This document shows, one piece after another, positions 7,890 to 16,076 of a stretch of 64,000 nt of DNA (position 1 is its first letter; each line of letters begins with the position of its first letter). The translations under genes and the position numbers were made by a program. The notes below the pieces were generated by a model that made no database searches, was not told the origin of the DNA, and was given only the letters and a program-made list of their open reading frames with translations. The stretch comes from Hyphomonas beringensis (GTDB taxonomy: Bacteria; Pseudomonadota; Alphaproteobacteria; Caulobacterales; Hyphomonadaceae), in assembly GCF_000682755.1 (NCBI RefSeq), contig NZ_AWFF01000076.1:85672-149671 (forward strand), given 5' to 3'.

Positions 7890-9227
7890 ATGACTCCGCG
7901 TGTCTTGGTACTTATAGCATCATTGGTGCTTGGCTTTTGTCAGGCATGGGCCGCACCTGAAGCGCCATACCCATCAACATACAAGCCTGCTGATTCCCAA
8001 CCTACGCTCATAAAGCGCGCAAATATCCTTACGGCAGATGGCCCGGTTCAAGAGAACGCGGACCTTCTGATACAGGACGGGAAGATTGTTGCCATCGGAC
8101 AGAACCTAAGTGCGCCTGCAAACGCAATCATCATGGATGCTGGCGGAAAGTGGGTTACCCCGGGAATAATCGACATTCACTCACACCTTGGCGTGTTCTC
8201 ATCACCAGGTGTGCCGTCGATGCGCAATGGAAACGAGAAAACGGGCAAGAATACTGCCGAAGTCTGGGCCGAGCACTCCATTTGGCCGCAAGACCCCGGC
8301 TTTGAGCTTGCACGCAAGGGAGGTGTTACAACACTCGCAATTCTGCCAGGATCTGCCAATCTTTTTGGGGGGCGCTCTGTCACCGTAAAGAACGTCCCCT
8401 CTGTCAGTGTACAGGGTATGAAGTTTCCGGATGCGCCCTATGGATTGAAAATGGCCTGCGGTGAAAACCCGATCTTTTATGCATCACGAGGCAATGACCC
8501 ATTTACCCGTATGGGAAATATGGCGGGTTATCGTAGTGCCTTTATTGATGCGCAGGCATATCTGGATAAACAGAAGCGCGGCGAGAAACAGAAGCGGGAT
8601 TTGCGCCTTGAAACTCTGGCCGGTGTACTGTCTGGCGAGATCACGACCCATATTCACTGTTACCGTGCGGATGAAATGATGCAGATGATCGACCTCTCTA
8701 AGGAGTTCGGTTTCAAGATTGGTACATTCCATCACGCCACAGAAGCTTACAAGATTGCCGATAAGCTCGCGGAAGAGGGCATTGCTGTTGCTACCTGGGC
8801 AGATCGCTGGGGCTTCAAACTTGAAGCCTATGACGCCATACCCCTGAACGTGGCAGCCCTGGAGTGGGCAGGTGTACATACAATGCTGCACTCAGACAGC
8901 GCAATCCTGGTGCAGCGCCTGAATCTGGAGGCAGGTATGGCCATGGCATCCGCCAGACATGCAAACCGTCAAATCAGCCGCGAAGAAGCAATCCGCTGGA
9001 TCACGATCAATCCCGCCATCAAACTGGGTATTGATGACCGAACGGGCAGTCTCAAGGAGGGGAAGATGGCAGACGTTGTGCTGTGGTCTGATGATCCGTT
9101 CAGTGTTTATGCCATCGCAGAGAAAGTCTTTATTGACGGGGTGTTACTTGTGGACCGGGAGGCTGAAGAATCAGAGCCGGAGTCTGACTTCCTTGTCGGC
9201 CAATCAGTCAGGGAGATGGCCCAATGA
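7890..9227 (+). CDS. Exported metal-dependent amidohydrolase
   Basis: The product has 445 residues if it starts at ATG 7890, which gives a signal peptide MTPRVLVLIASLVLGFCQAW followed by cleavage near AAPEA. An upstream in-frame start at 7794 would place the receptor terminator inside the gene and is rejected. The amidohydrolase barrel keeps its metal ligands: HSHLG after the first strand, THIHCY, TFHHATEAYK and LHSDSA. The C-terminal segment (INPAIKLGIDDRTGSLKEGK, MADVVLWSDDPF) is typical of imidazolonepropionase/prolidase-like members of COG1228. It probably hydrolyses an amide, cyclic amide or dipeptide in the periplasm. The stop overlaps the next start by four bases (ATGA), so the two amidohydrolases are translationally coupled. 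Confidence 0.85.
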   Translation: MTPRVLVLIASLVLGFCQAWAAPEAPYPSTYKPADSQPTLIKRANILTADGPVQENADLLIQDGKIVAIGQNLSAPANAIIMDAGGKWVTPGIIDIHSHLGVFSSPGVPSMRNGNEKTGKNTAEVWAEHSIWPQDPGFELARKGGVTTLAILPGSANLFGGRSVTVKNVPSVSVQGMKFPDAPYGLKMACGENPIFYASRGNDPFTRMGNMAGYRSAFIDAQAYLDKQKRGEKQKRDLRLETLAGVLSGEITTHIHCYRADEMMQMIDLSKEFGFKIGTFHHATEAYKIADKLAEEGIAVATWADRWGFKLEAYDAIPLNVAALEWAGVHTMLHSDSAILVQRLNLEAGMAMASARHANRQISREEAIRWITINPAIKLGIDDRTGSLKEGKMADVVLWSDDPFSVYAIAEKVFIDGVLLVDREAEESEPESDFLVGQSVREMAQ

Positions 9228-10468
9228 ATTTGAAGTCTATATTGTTTTCAACAGCTCTGCTTGTCATGGGACAGGTGGCGTCCGCTGAAACCATTGCTTT
9301 GCGCAATTCCACAATTATGACTGCCGATACGCAAGGCCAAATCGAGAATGGAACAATACTGATCGAAAACAGCCGCATTGTCGCTGTTGGGCAGAATGTC
9401 AGCGTTCCGTCTGATGCGCGCATTGTGGACCTATCAGGCATGACCGTCACACCGGGCTTTATCGTGACCGACACTCTGTTGGGCATAGTCGAGATCAGTG
9501 GAGGGGCGAATGCCGCTGAAACATCCAGCCAGACGAGTGATATCAGCGCCGGCTATAACGTTCAGCATTCAATCAACCCTCTTTCCACTGCCATCCCGGT
9601 CGCACGGAAAGGCGGCGTAACTCGCGCCGTGGTCATGCCGTATCCCGGCGCAGATGGTGCAACATTCGCAGGTCAGGCTGCCATCCTGGACCTTAATGGA
9701 AACCTGGAAGGAAACATTTCCGGGCCTGTTGGAATAGTCTGGGATATGCGCACCAAGGAGTATGGTCGCGGTGCAACCTTTACACAATTGCAGGCTGATC
9801 TTGATGATGTGCGCAAATATGTCCGCGATGCCTCATCGCTGCAGAAAGGCAAGCTTTTGTCGCGCGATTGGTCGCGTGCAGATCTGGACGCGCTTTCCCC
9901 CGTGGTGAAAGGAGATATGCCGCTCACAGTCAGAGTGGACCGAGCCTCAGATATCCTGACACTTCTGAATCTCGCAAAGGCACAGAAAATACGCCTCGTG
10001 GTCGTCGGAGCTTCTGAAGGGTGGCTCGTCGCAAAGCAAATTGCCGATGCAGGCGTGCCGGTTGCGGTCGACCCGTCAGATAATTTGCCTGGCAGCTTCG
10101 ATGCAGTGGGTGCCATGTCAGACAATATTGCCAGGCTGTATGAGGCGGGCGTTCGCCTGATCATTCGCGGTGGATCTTCCGCGCATGATGCGGGCAAGCT
10201 TCGCTACTTTGCCGGTATGTCGGTCGCCAAGGGGGTGCCTAGCAATGAAGCCTTGAAGGCAGTTACATCCACACCCGCAGGGGTTTGGGGCGACGGAACT
10301 TTCGGGATGATCAAAGCCGGCATGGTGGCGGATATTGCCGTCTGGACGGGTGACCCGTTCGAGCCAATGACTGACCTTTCATCCTTATATATAAGTGGCG
10401 TGGAGCAAAAGCTCGAAAGCCGGCAGGACGCTCTGGCGCAGAAATATATTCCTTTTGCAAAACAGTAA
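9224..10468 (+). CDS. Amidohydrolase homologue lacking metal ligands, exported
   Basis: The 414-residue protein has a clear signal peptide (MNLKSILFSTALLVMGQVAS, cleavage after ASA) and the composite beta-domain of amidohydrolases (ADTQGQIENGTILIENSRIV, then GMIKAGMVADIAVWTGDPFE at the end). The catalytic barrel has lost its ligands: after VTPGFI the sequence reads VTDTLLGI instead of an HxH-containing strand; LTVRVDRASDI stands where active relatives have a VHVHRA-type motif; GGSSAHD replaces the SDS aspartate motif. Only two histidines remain in the whole protein. It overlaps the intact upstream partner by four bases. A structural or substrate-binding subunit of a heteromer is the likeliest role; the frame is intact, so it is not a decaying gene. 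Confidence 0.8.
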   Translation: MNLKSILFSTALLVMGQVASAETIALRNSTIMTADTQGQIENGTILIENSRIVAVGQNVSVPSDARIVDLSGMTVTPGFIVTDTLLGIVEISGGANAAETSSQTSDISAGYNVQHSINPLSTAIPVARKGGVTRAVVMPYPGADGATFAGQAAILDLNGNLEGNISGPVGIVWDMRTKEYGRGATFTQLQADLDDVRKYVRDASSLQKGKLLSRDWSRADLDALSPVVKGDMPLTVRVDRASDILTLLNLAKAQKIRLVVVGASEGWLVAKQIADAGVPVAVDPSDNLPGSFDAVGAMSDNIARLYEAGVRLIIRGGSSAHDAGKLRYFAGMSVAKGVPSNEALKAVTSTPAGVWGDGTFGMIKAGMVADIAVWTGDPFEPMTDLSSLYISGVEQKLESRQDALAQKYIPFAKQ

Positions 10469-10502
10469 GTCTCAACCTGGCTGATAAGTATATATCGATC
10501 TG

Positions 10503-10544
10503 GATGCCCCTGATTTTGGACCATGATCTGAGAGCAGGGGCATC
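10503..10544 (+). terminator. Long-looped hairpin after the amidohydrolase pair
   Basis: GATGCCCCTG (10503-10512) pairs with CAGGGGCATC (10535-10544), ten perfect base pairs, followed by TGCATTTCT. The T-run is weak and the loop is 22 bases, so it may be a terminator or an RNA-stabilising 3' end. It also lies between this operon and the convergent MpaB-like gene. Confidence 0.5.
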
Positions 10545-10622
10545 TGCATTTCTATCGGAGTTCAAAGTTGAGATTCAGAGTCGCTTCGCCTGATTTAGGT
10601 AAGCTGGAGTCTTAAAGCGACC

Positions 10623-11510
10623 TCAGTTTTCCAGAATGTCTGCTTGAGCTGCAGGACTCTTCCACGCAAAGCTTCGCGGAAGACCTAGTCGAAGTGCGGC
10701 GTCCCATGGCGGGCTTTTGGGGATGGGGACGCGATTGGCCCAGCTGCCCAATGCCTGGGTCATTCGTCTACCCCGGTCCGTGAGATTGTATTCTGGGCCC
10801 AAATTCAGTCTTTCCCGTACGGCGCCAGGCAAGATGCTGACGGCCGCATGCACAACCATGCTCTGCATACCGCGCGGCACAAAACTGGCGGCGCGGCCAG
10901 ACTTCATGATGGTGAGAAACTCTTCGTTGATGGGGTGTGGCTCAAACCCGGGCATCAATTGCTCAAGAAGTGTATGGAATTCTGTCAGAGAGGCGAGGGG
11001 GTGTTCAACACCATAAAGCCGGGTGATCGGCAAGGATTCCTGAAGGAAACGATCTGTGTCCTCCACACTTAGCGGTTCGACAAACCGATCATAGGCCGTC
11101 AGAAATCCATAGCTGGCCGTGGCGCTTACCCAGGCAAGCAATACCGGTTCGCGGGCGCTATAGGCTACACCATCAGGCGTGAGCCCACTTACCTGTGCGT
11201 GCATGTTGGTAACGCCCTGTATCACACGACGCGCTGCGCTTTGCGGGCCATAGACGCCCACCATCGCCGCAATGCCAGTTCTCTTGGAGCGCCCGACAGG
11301 GTCTGTTTTGAATGTCGAGTGCTCCCACACTCCAGTGCGTATTCTCGGGTCCGCGAATTCGAGCAGCACGGCGCAGATACCGCCAATAGCCAGCGCCACT
11401 GGATTTTTGAAAATACGCCAGGAGACGGAATCCGGCTTTGTAAAGGCTGGCTCCCCAAAAGGTTGAGTGAAATCAACATTCCAGCCGAGATATGTTGACG
11501 GTCCAAGCAT
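10623..11510 (-). CDS. MpaB-like oxygenase (DUF2236 family)
   Basis: The 295-residue protein matches the DUF2236/MpaB oxygenase family: LLEFADPRIRTGVWEHSTF near residue 50, GVYGPQSAARRVI, NMHAQVSGLTPDG and REPVLLAWVSATASYGF. Family members are haem-associated oxygenases, some acting on rubber-like polymers or sterols. The usual WVHAT histidine is a serine here (WVSAT), so cofactor binding may differ. AGGAA eight bases before ATG 11510 supports the start. It is divergent from a TetR regulator across 150 bases, which suggests local control. The substrate cannot be read from the sequence. Confidence 0.75.
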   Translation of the reverse strand: MLGPSTYLGWNVDFTQPFGEPAFTKPDSVSWRIFKNPVALAIGGICAVLLEFADPRIRTGVWEHSTFKTDPVGRSKRTGIAAMVGVYGPQSAARRVIQGVTNMHAQVSGLTPDGVAYSAREPVLLAWVSATASYGFLTAYDRFVEPLSVEDTDRFLQESLPITRLYGVEHPLASLTEFHTLLEQLMPGFEPHPINEEFLTIMKSGRAASFVPRGMQSMVVHAAVSILPGAVRERLNLGPEYNLTDRGRRMTQALGSWANRVPIPKSPPWDAALRLGLPRSFAWKSPAAQADILEN

Positions 11511-11602
11511 GGTAAAATTTTCCTTAAAACGACCGATATGTAATTATTTCTACCTTTGCGACACAAAAATGCTATCTTGGATATACCATGCAGGGGCCAT
11601 TG

Positions 11603-11631
11603 TTGACACTCGTTCTCGGGACGTCGATAGC
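11603..11631 (+). promoter_or_regulatory. Possible sigma-70 promoter of the TetR gene
   Basis: TTGACA at 11603-11608 is a perfect -35 hexamer, with a 17-base spacer to GATAGC at 11626-11631 (a weak -10, three of six). It lies about 30 bases before the GTG start of the regulator in the divergent intergenic region shared with the MpaB-like gene. Confidence 0.4.
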
Positions 11632-11660
11632 TGTTGCAGGTGGGAGACAAGGATAGTTTC

Positions 11661-12305
11661 GTGCCGGAAAAACAACTCAGAAGAGTTGATGCAAAAGGCG
11701 TCCAGAATGAGACCGCCGAGCGCATCATAATGACGTCGATCCGTCTTTTCAGTCGCTATGGCTATGATGGCACCAGCACGACTGCTGTGGCGCGCGAAAG
11801 CGGTGTGTCCCAACCGACCATACATTATCATTTTTCAGACAAGCTGACCCTTTGGAAAAGGGCCATGAGGCACATGCTGTTGAACATGATGAAGGACAAC
11901 TCCCACACGGAGATGCTTCTTCAGGAGAAAGATCCGCTGAAGCGCCTGCGTCTCAGAATGGTCGCGCTGATGGAGGCTGTCCGTGTACACAAAGCTTTCG
12001 GCCGCGTTGTGATGTTGGAGGGCATATCCGGAGGACCTCGCCTGAACTGGCTAATTAGAGAAGCGCTATCGCCATTCTATCAACAGTTCGTAGCGGACAT
12101 CGAAGCCTGTCAGGCCAGCGGAAAAATGAGGCGGGTCGAGGTTTCCAAACTGGTTATCATTCTACATTCCGTGGCAACCATGTATCACAACGTAGCTCCA
12201 CTCGTTCGCGAGACCTTCAATGAAGACCCCAGCGATATGGAAGAGACAGAGCGCTATCAGAAAATGGCTCTGGACATCATTTTCAGAGGGCTCGCACCGG
12301 AATAA
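11661..12305 (+). CDS. TetR/AcrR family transcriptional regulator
   Basis: The N-terminal HTH is clear: ERIIMTSIRLFSRYGYDGTS followed by TTAVARESGVSQPTIHYHFS and DKLTLW. The C-terminal ligand domain runs to about residue 214. GTG 11661 is chosen because AGGA lies seven bases upstream; TTG 11634 and GTG 11640 in the same frame lack such a site. It is divergent from the MpaB-like gene and probably represses it; the inducer is unknown. Confidence 0.88.
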   Translation: MPEKQLRRVDAKGVQNETAERIIMTSIRLFSRYGYDGTSTTAVARESGVSQPTIHYHFSDKLTLWKRAMRHMLLNMMKDNSHTEMLLQEKDPLKRLRLRMVALMEAVRVHKAFGRVVMLEGISGGPRLNWLIREALSPFYQQFVADIEACQASGKMRRVEVSKLVIILHSVATMYHNVAPLVRETFNEDPSDMEETERYQKMALDIIFRGLAPE

Positions 12306-12385
12306 CGACGCAACGTACCGTCTGGACACTCCGCGCCAAGACTGCCAGCTAGGCATGAAACGGAATCCAGGAAAGGAAAGCCCTG

Positions 12386-13183
12386 ATGTCGATTATTCTG
12401 CTGGAGAAGCGCGGGCCCATTATGGTCATGACGCTCAACCGCCCAGACGCGATGAACGCGCTGGGGGAAGAGGGGGATGGACCTGCGATTGCGGCAGCCT
12501 GCAACGAGATCGTCGCCGATCCTGAAATCCGTTGCGCCGTCCTGACCGGAGCAGGGCGCGCCTTCTCGGCCGGGGGTAACGTCAAAGCGATGAAAGAGAA
12601 GACCGGAGCTTTTTCCGGCAAACCTCACATTGTGCGCAATGGCTATCGCAACAACATCCACATGATCGTGAAGTCGCTCTACAATATGGAAGTGCCGTTG
12701 ATCTCTGCCATCAACGGTCCTGCTATCGGGCTCGGCTGTGATGTCGCCTGCATGGCGGATATCCGTATCGCGTCCGAGAAGGCAAAGATGGGTGTAACCT
12801 TCCTCAAGCTGGGTCTCATACCCGGTGATGGTGGAGCATGGCTGATGCCGCGCCTGATTGGTGCGTCCCGCGCCGCAGAACTACTGTTCACGGGTGACGT
12901 TATCGACGCGCACAAGGCTGCTGAATGGGGCCTGGTTTCAAAAGTCGTGCCTGCTGACGAGTTGATGGACGAAGCCATGGCGCTCGCCGAACGGATCGCG
13001 CAGCAACCACCACAGGCGCTACGCCTGGCAAAGACGCTGATGCGCCACGGCAATACCGCCTCCTATGAGACCATCATGGAGATGTCTGCCGCAGCTCAGG
13101 CCCTCATGCACGAGACGGAAGATCACCTCGAAGGGGTCGACGCAATCCTCGAAAAGCGCACGCCGGACTTCAAAGGGCGCTAG
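12386..13183 (+). CDS. Enoyl-CoA hydratase/isomerase (crotonase family)
   Basis: The 265-residue crotonase-fold protein acts on an acyl-CoA. The first oxyanion-hole region is LTGAGRAFSAGGNVKAM, the second is INGPAIGLGCDVACMADIRI. The position after GLG holds a cysteine instead of the usual glycine-alanine pair, and LKLGLIPGDGGAWLMPRLIG carries the region with the second catalytic acid of hydratases (here D rather than E). GGAAAGGAAAG precedes ATG 12386. The gene is tail-to-tail with the CoA-transferase (four-base overlap). Degradation of a branched or unusual acid is plausible, but the substrate is not evident. Confidence 0.88.
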   Translation: MSIILLEKRGPIMVMTLNRPDAMNALGEEGDGPAIAAACNEIVADPEIRCAVLTGAGRAFSAGGNVKAMKEKTGAFSGKPHIVRNGYRNNIHMIVKSLYNMEVPLISAINGPAIGLGCDVACMADIRIASEKAKMGVTFLKLGLIPGDGGAWLMPRLIGASRAAELLFTGDVIDAHKAAEWGLVSKVVPADELMDEAMALAERIAQQPPQALRLAKTLMRHGNTASYETIMEMSAAAQALMHETEDHLEGVDAILEKRTPDFKGR

Positions 13184-14385
13184 CCAACCTTGATCGTGCC
13201 GTCTTCAATCATGTCTGCGATCTGCGCCTCGGAGTAGCCAAGTGCTCCCATGACGTCGCGCGTATGCTCGCCCGGTGCGGGCGATGGTCCCTTTGGTCCG
13301 TCGTCAGCGCCGGGGAAGCGGACTGGCGAGGCGGGGGAGGGGTAGGTCGAGCCGTCCCCCTTCGCGCTTGGCGTCTGAACGATGGCCCCTGCAGCATGTG
13401 CCTGTGGATCTTTTGCGACCTCTGCCAGCGTCTGCACCGGCGCCCAGGCGAGAGACTGGGCATCGAGACGCTCGGCAATTTCGTCTTTTGTGTATTTCGC
13501 GAACCCCTCATCTATTATGTCGACCACTTCGGCACGATGTTTCCGCCGCCCTTTGGCGGAGGTGAAGCGGGGGTCCTCTATCAGGTCTTCCCGATCAATG
13601 GCCCGGCAAATCGGGCCCCAATCGACTTCGCCCTGGCGTGAGACCAGACAAATCCAGGCGCCATCGCTGGTCTGGAAGAAATTCGTGATGGGCACATTCT
13701 GATCATGTCGCGGCTTGGTGGAGGCCACGCGGTCAAACATGAGCTGAATGGCAAAATCAGAGCCAAGCGCATAGAGTCCGGCGCGGAAGAGGGAGGCCTC
13801 AACCAGGCGGCCTTTGCCTGTCCGGCCAGCTTCGACGAGCGCGGCGCAAATGCCTGCGGCCGCTGACATGGAAGTCGTGTGGTCGCCAAAGGCCGTCCGA
13901 TTGGCAAACAATTCTTCGCCCTTGGGCACTGTCAGGCGCGCAACGCCCGTGCGGCTCCAGAAGCTTGCAATGTCAAAGCCGGGGCGGTCGGCATCAGGGC
14001 CCTGAAGGCCGTATCCCGTGAGGGAGCAGTAAACGAGCTTTGGGTTGAGGGATTTGAGGCTGTCATAGTCCAGCCCTGAGCGTTCAAGCCCGCCCGGGCG
14101 GACATTGGTGAGAAACACATCGGCATCCGCCACGAGTTTGCGGATGATCTCCTGGCCCTCATCTTTGGAGGTATCAACGATGATCGACTTCTTGCCGCGA
14201 TTATCGAAATCAAAGACCGGATTGTCCTGAAGGTCTGTGCCGATCGTGCGAAAGAAAAGGCGTACCGGATCGCCGCCGGGAGGCTCAATCTTGACGACAT
14301 CTGCTCCCCAGTCCCGCAATATCGCGCCCGCACCGGGGGCAGCCATGTAGGTGGCATATTCGACGACCTTGATGCCTTCGAGCAT
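13180..14385 (-). CDS. Class III CoA-transferase (CaiB/BaiF family)
   Basis: The 401-residue protein has the family hallmarks: VVEYATYMAAPGAGAILRDW, GADVVKIEPPGGDPVR, LTNVRPGGLERSGLDYD, LVYCSLTGYGLQGPDADRPG, and AFGDHTTSMSAAAGICAALV with the catalytic aspartate. It transfers CoA between carboxylic acids without free intermediates. GGAGG sits before ATG 14385. It is divergent from a TetR gene, with palindromes between them, and is likely repressed by that regulator. Its tail-to-tail partner is an enoyl-CoA hydratase, which supports a small acid-degradation set. Confidence 0.9.
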   Translation of the reverse strand: MLEGIKVVEYATYMAAPGAGAILRDWGADVVKIEPPGGDPVRLFFRTIGTDLQDNPVFDFDNRGKKSIIVDTSKDEGQEIIRKLVADADVFLTNVRPGGLERSGLDYDSLKSLNPKLVYCSLTGYGLQGPDADRPGFDIASFWSRTGVARLTVPKGEELFANRTAFGDHTTSMSAAAGICAALVEAGRTGKGRLVEASLFRAGLYALGSDFAIQLMFDRVASTKPRHDQNVPITNFFQTSDGAWICLVSRQGEVDWGPICRAIDREDLIEDPRFTSAKGRRKHRAEVVDIIDEGFAKYTKDEIAERLDAQSLAWAPVQTLAEVAKDPQAHAAGAIVQTPSAKGDGSTYPSPASPVRFPGADDGPKGPSPAPGEHTRDVMGALGYSEAQIADMIEDGTIKVG

Positions 14386-14481
14386 TCCGCTTCCTCCTTT
14401 TTATCTTGCTTAAGCCAAAACTGGCGCATTCGCTCCGCAATAGCCAGACCTGCCGGCAGGAGAAGCAGCCGCTCTCTAGAC

Positions 14482-14529
14482 ATATTTAGACCGCCAGTCT
14501 AAATATTGCAGGATTAGACCAGCGGTCCA
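14482..14529. promoter_or_regulatory. Tandem operator palindromes between CoA-transferase and TetR genes
   Basis: Site 1 is a perfect inverted repeat: ATATTTAGAC (14482-14491), five-base spacer CGCCA, GTCTAAATAT (14497-14506). Site 2 at 14515-14529 repeats the core as TAGAC-CAGCG-GTCCA with one mismatch. Their centres are 28 bases apart. The core TAGACC...GGTCTA resembles operators known for the NemR-type TetR group. Both sites lie between the divergent starts, so one regulator could control both genes. Confidence 0.75.
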
Positions 14530-14542
14530 CGGGCTTTGTTAC

Positions 14543-15241
14543 ATGCAGACTTCAGCGTCTTCACCAATCAGCAAACAGCGCCAGCGCTTCCTCGCCTTAA
14601 GTCCGGAGCAACAGGCAGGATGGCTGGATCCTGCCGAAAAAGAGTTTTCTCAACATGGCTTTACAACAGCATCCATGAATCGGATTCTGCTTGAGGCTGG
14701 CGCAAGCAAGGGGCAATCCTATTACTATTTCCAGGACAAGGCAGACCTTTACAGGGCTGTGATCGAGCGTGCTTTCGCGCAATTCCTGGAACTGGCTGAT
14801 CTGAAATATCCAAAGCCCTCCTCACCAGAAGATTTCTGGCACCAGTCTGCTGCCAACATGGCGACGGTGTCAGCGATCATGAATCAGGACGCTCGCCTGG
14901 CCGATCTGGCGAGGGGCATTCATCAGGATCTTGCCGCTCAGCAAGCGCTCGCCGATTTCATGCAAATGCTGACACAGCGCCTGACCTTGCTGATTATCAT
15001 AGGCAGGGAAGTGGGGGCCGTGCGCCAGGACCTGCCTCTGGATCTCCTTGTATCTACTGCGTTTTCCACTATGCGCGAAGTCGACAACTGGTTCGCTCAT
15101 CACATGGAGTCTGTCGCGCCAGCCGAGCGGGGAGCTCTCAATCTGCGCGCAACTCAGCTCATCTTCATGATGTTGGCGCCTGCCGACATGTCAGCCAGGC
15201 TCACCCAAACACTTTCACCGAAATCAGGAGATCAGACATGA
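14543..15241 (+). CDS. TetR family transcriptional regulator
   Basis: The 232-residue regulator has an HTH at about residues 30-75: AEKEFSQHGFTTASMNRILL, EAGASKGQSYYYFQDKADLY. The leader before ATG 14543 is only 13 bases from the operator pair, so autoregulation is likely. The stop overlaps the start of a small membrane protein (ATGATGA), making a two-gene operon. It probably senses a reactive or acyl compound handled by the divergent CoA-transferase; that is inference from position. Confidence 0.9.
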   Translation: MQTSASSPISKQRQRFLALSPEQQAGWLDPAEKEFSQHGFTTASMNRILLEAGASKGQSYYYFQDKADLYRAVIERAFAQFLELADLKYPKPSSPEDFWHQSAANMATVSAIMNQDARLADLARGIHQDLAAQQALADFMQMLTQRLTLLIIIGREVGAVRQDLPLDLLVSTAFSTMREVDNWFAHHMESVAPAERGALNLRATQLIFMMLAPADMSARLTQTLSPKSGDQT

Positions 15242-15741
15242 TGAAAACCCTGCACTGGGGCATTGTTGCCCTGCTTGTCGCTTCAGCTGCCAATCTTTGC
15301 GTCATGGTCCCGGGGGGACCGATTGAGGAGCGGGATTTCAGCGCCATCTCTCCCATCATTCTAGGCAGCTTCAATCTATTCCTCACCCTGCTGGGGCTCA
15401 GCAGCTTTGCGCTTGCATACCTGATCGCATCGAAACGCTACAACGGATATATTCTGGCAAGCCTGATTGGTCTTGGATATTTCGCCGTATATGCGCTGGA
15501 TCTGGCTTTCATTTTTCCGAAATCGCCAACGCCGATGCCTGAATTGCTCTTCAAGCTGGAGTGGCTGGGCATTTTCCTCGCGATTCCGCTGATCCTGGGA
15601 GCTGCGATGATGTCAAAGCAGACTGCACAGCACGAGCCTGCCGCCAGAGGGGCAACGTTCACATTGCCAGTTATTCTGGGAGCCGGAGTGCTGATCGTGG
15701 CGATTGTGACCTTCTCGACCTATTCGGCGATGGGGCTTTAA
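15238..15741 (+). CDS. Five-helix membrane protein of unknown function
   Basis: The 167-residue protein is almost all membrane segments: about residues 4-24, 42-66, 70-92, 101-121 and 139-160. A short loop KSPTPMPELLF connects helices three and four. No family was recognised. AGGAG lies seven bases before ATG 15238, and the start overlaps the end of the TetR gene by four bases, so it is translated with the regulator. Export or sensing of the regulator's ligand is possible but unproven. Confidence 0.8.
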   Translation: MMKTLHWGIVALLVASAANLCVMVPGGPIEERDFSAISPIILGSFNLFLTLLGLSSFALAYLIASKRYNGYILASLIGLGYFAVYALDLAFIFPKSPTPMPELLFKLEWLGIFLAIPLILGAAMMSKQTAQHEPAARGATFTLPVILGAGVLIVAIVTFSTYSAMGL

Positions 15742-15762
15742 AGGCAGCGATTTGCATAAGAG

Positions 15763-15852
<90 letters not shown>

Positions 15853-16076
15853 AGAGACGCGCTGTTTCGGACAAGGCGGCGCGTTTTGCAAGCCCTAATC
15901 TGTGCATCATGCAGCGAAACATGCGCGTAAAGGTATGGTTAAAATGAAGGCCTAAACTGGTTAATCTGGTTCATCCTGTGTCCACCCAAGCGTGGTAAAC
16001 AAGGAAGGTACGGCAGAAAAGCCGAAGATCTGGCGCAAAGCGCCAATGATGAACTCAGAACGAGGTTGCCAAGCGA

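Noticed and set aside
10623..15741. Whole 10.6-15.7 kb segment as a mobile island
   Set aside because: No integrase, transposase, flanking repeat or tRNA-disrupting junction was seen; the tRNA-Ser is intact with no repeated 3' end noticed.
15904..16076. Possible CtrA boxes in the rlpA upstream region (several TTAA)
   Set aside because: The TTAA tetramers are not spaced by seven bases.
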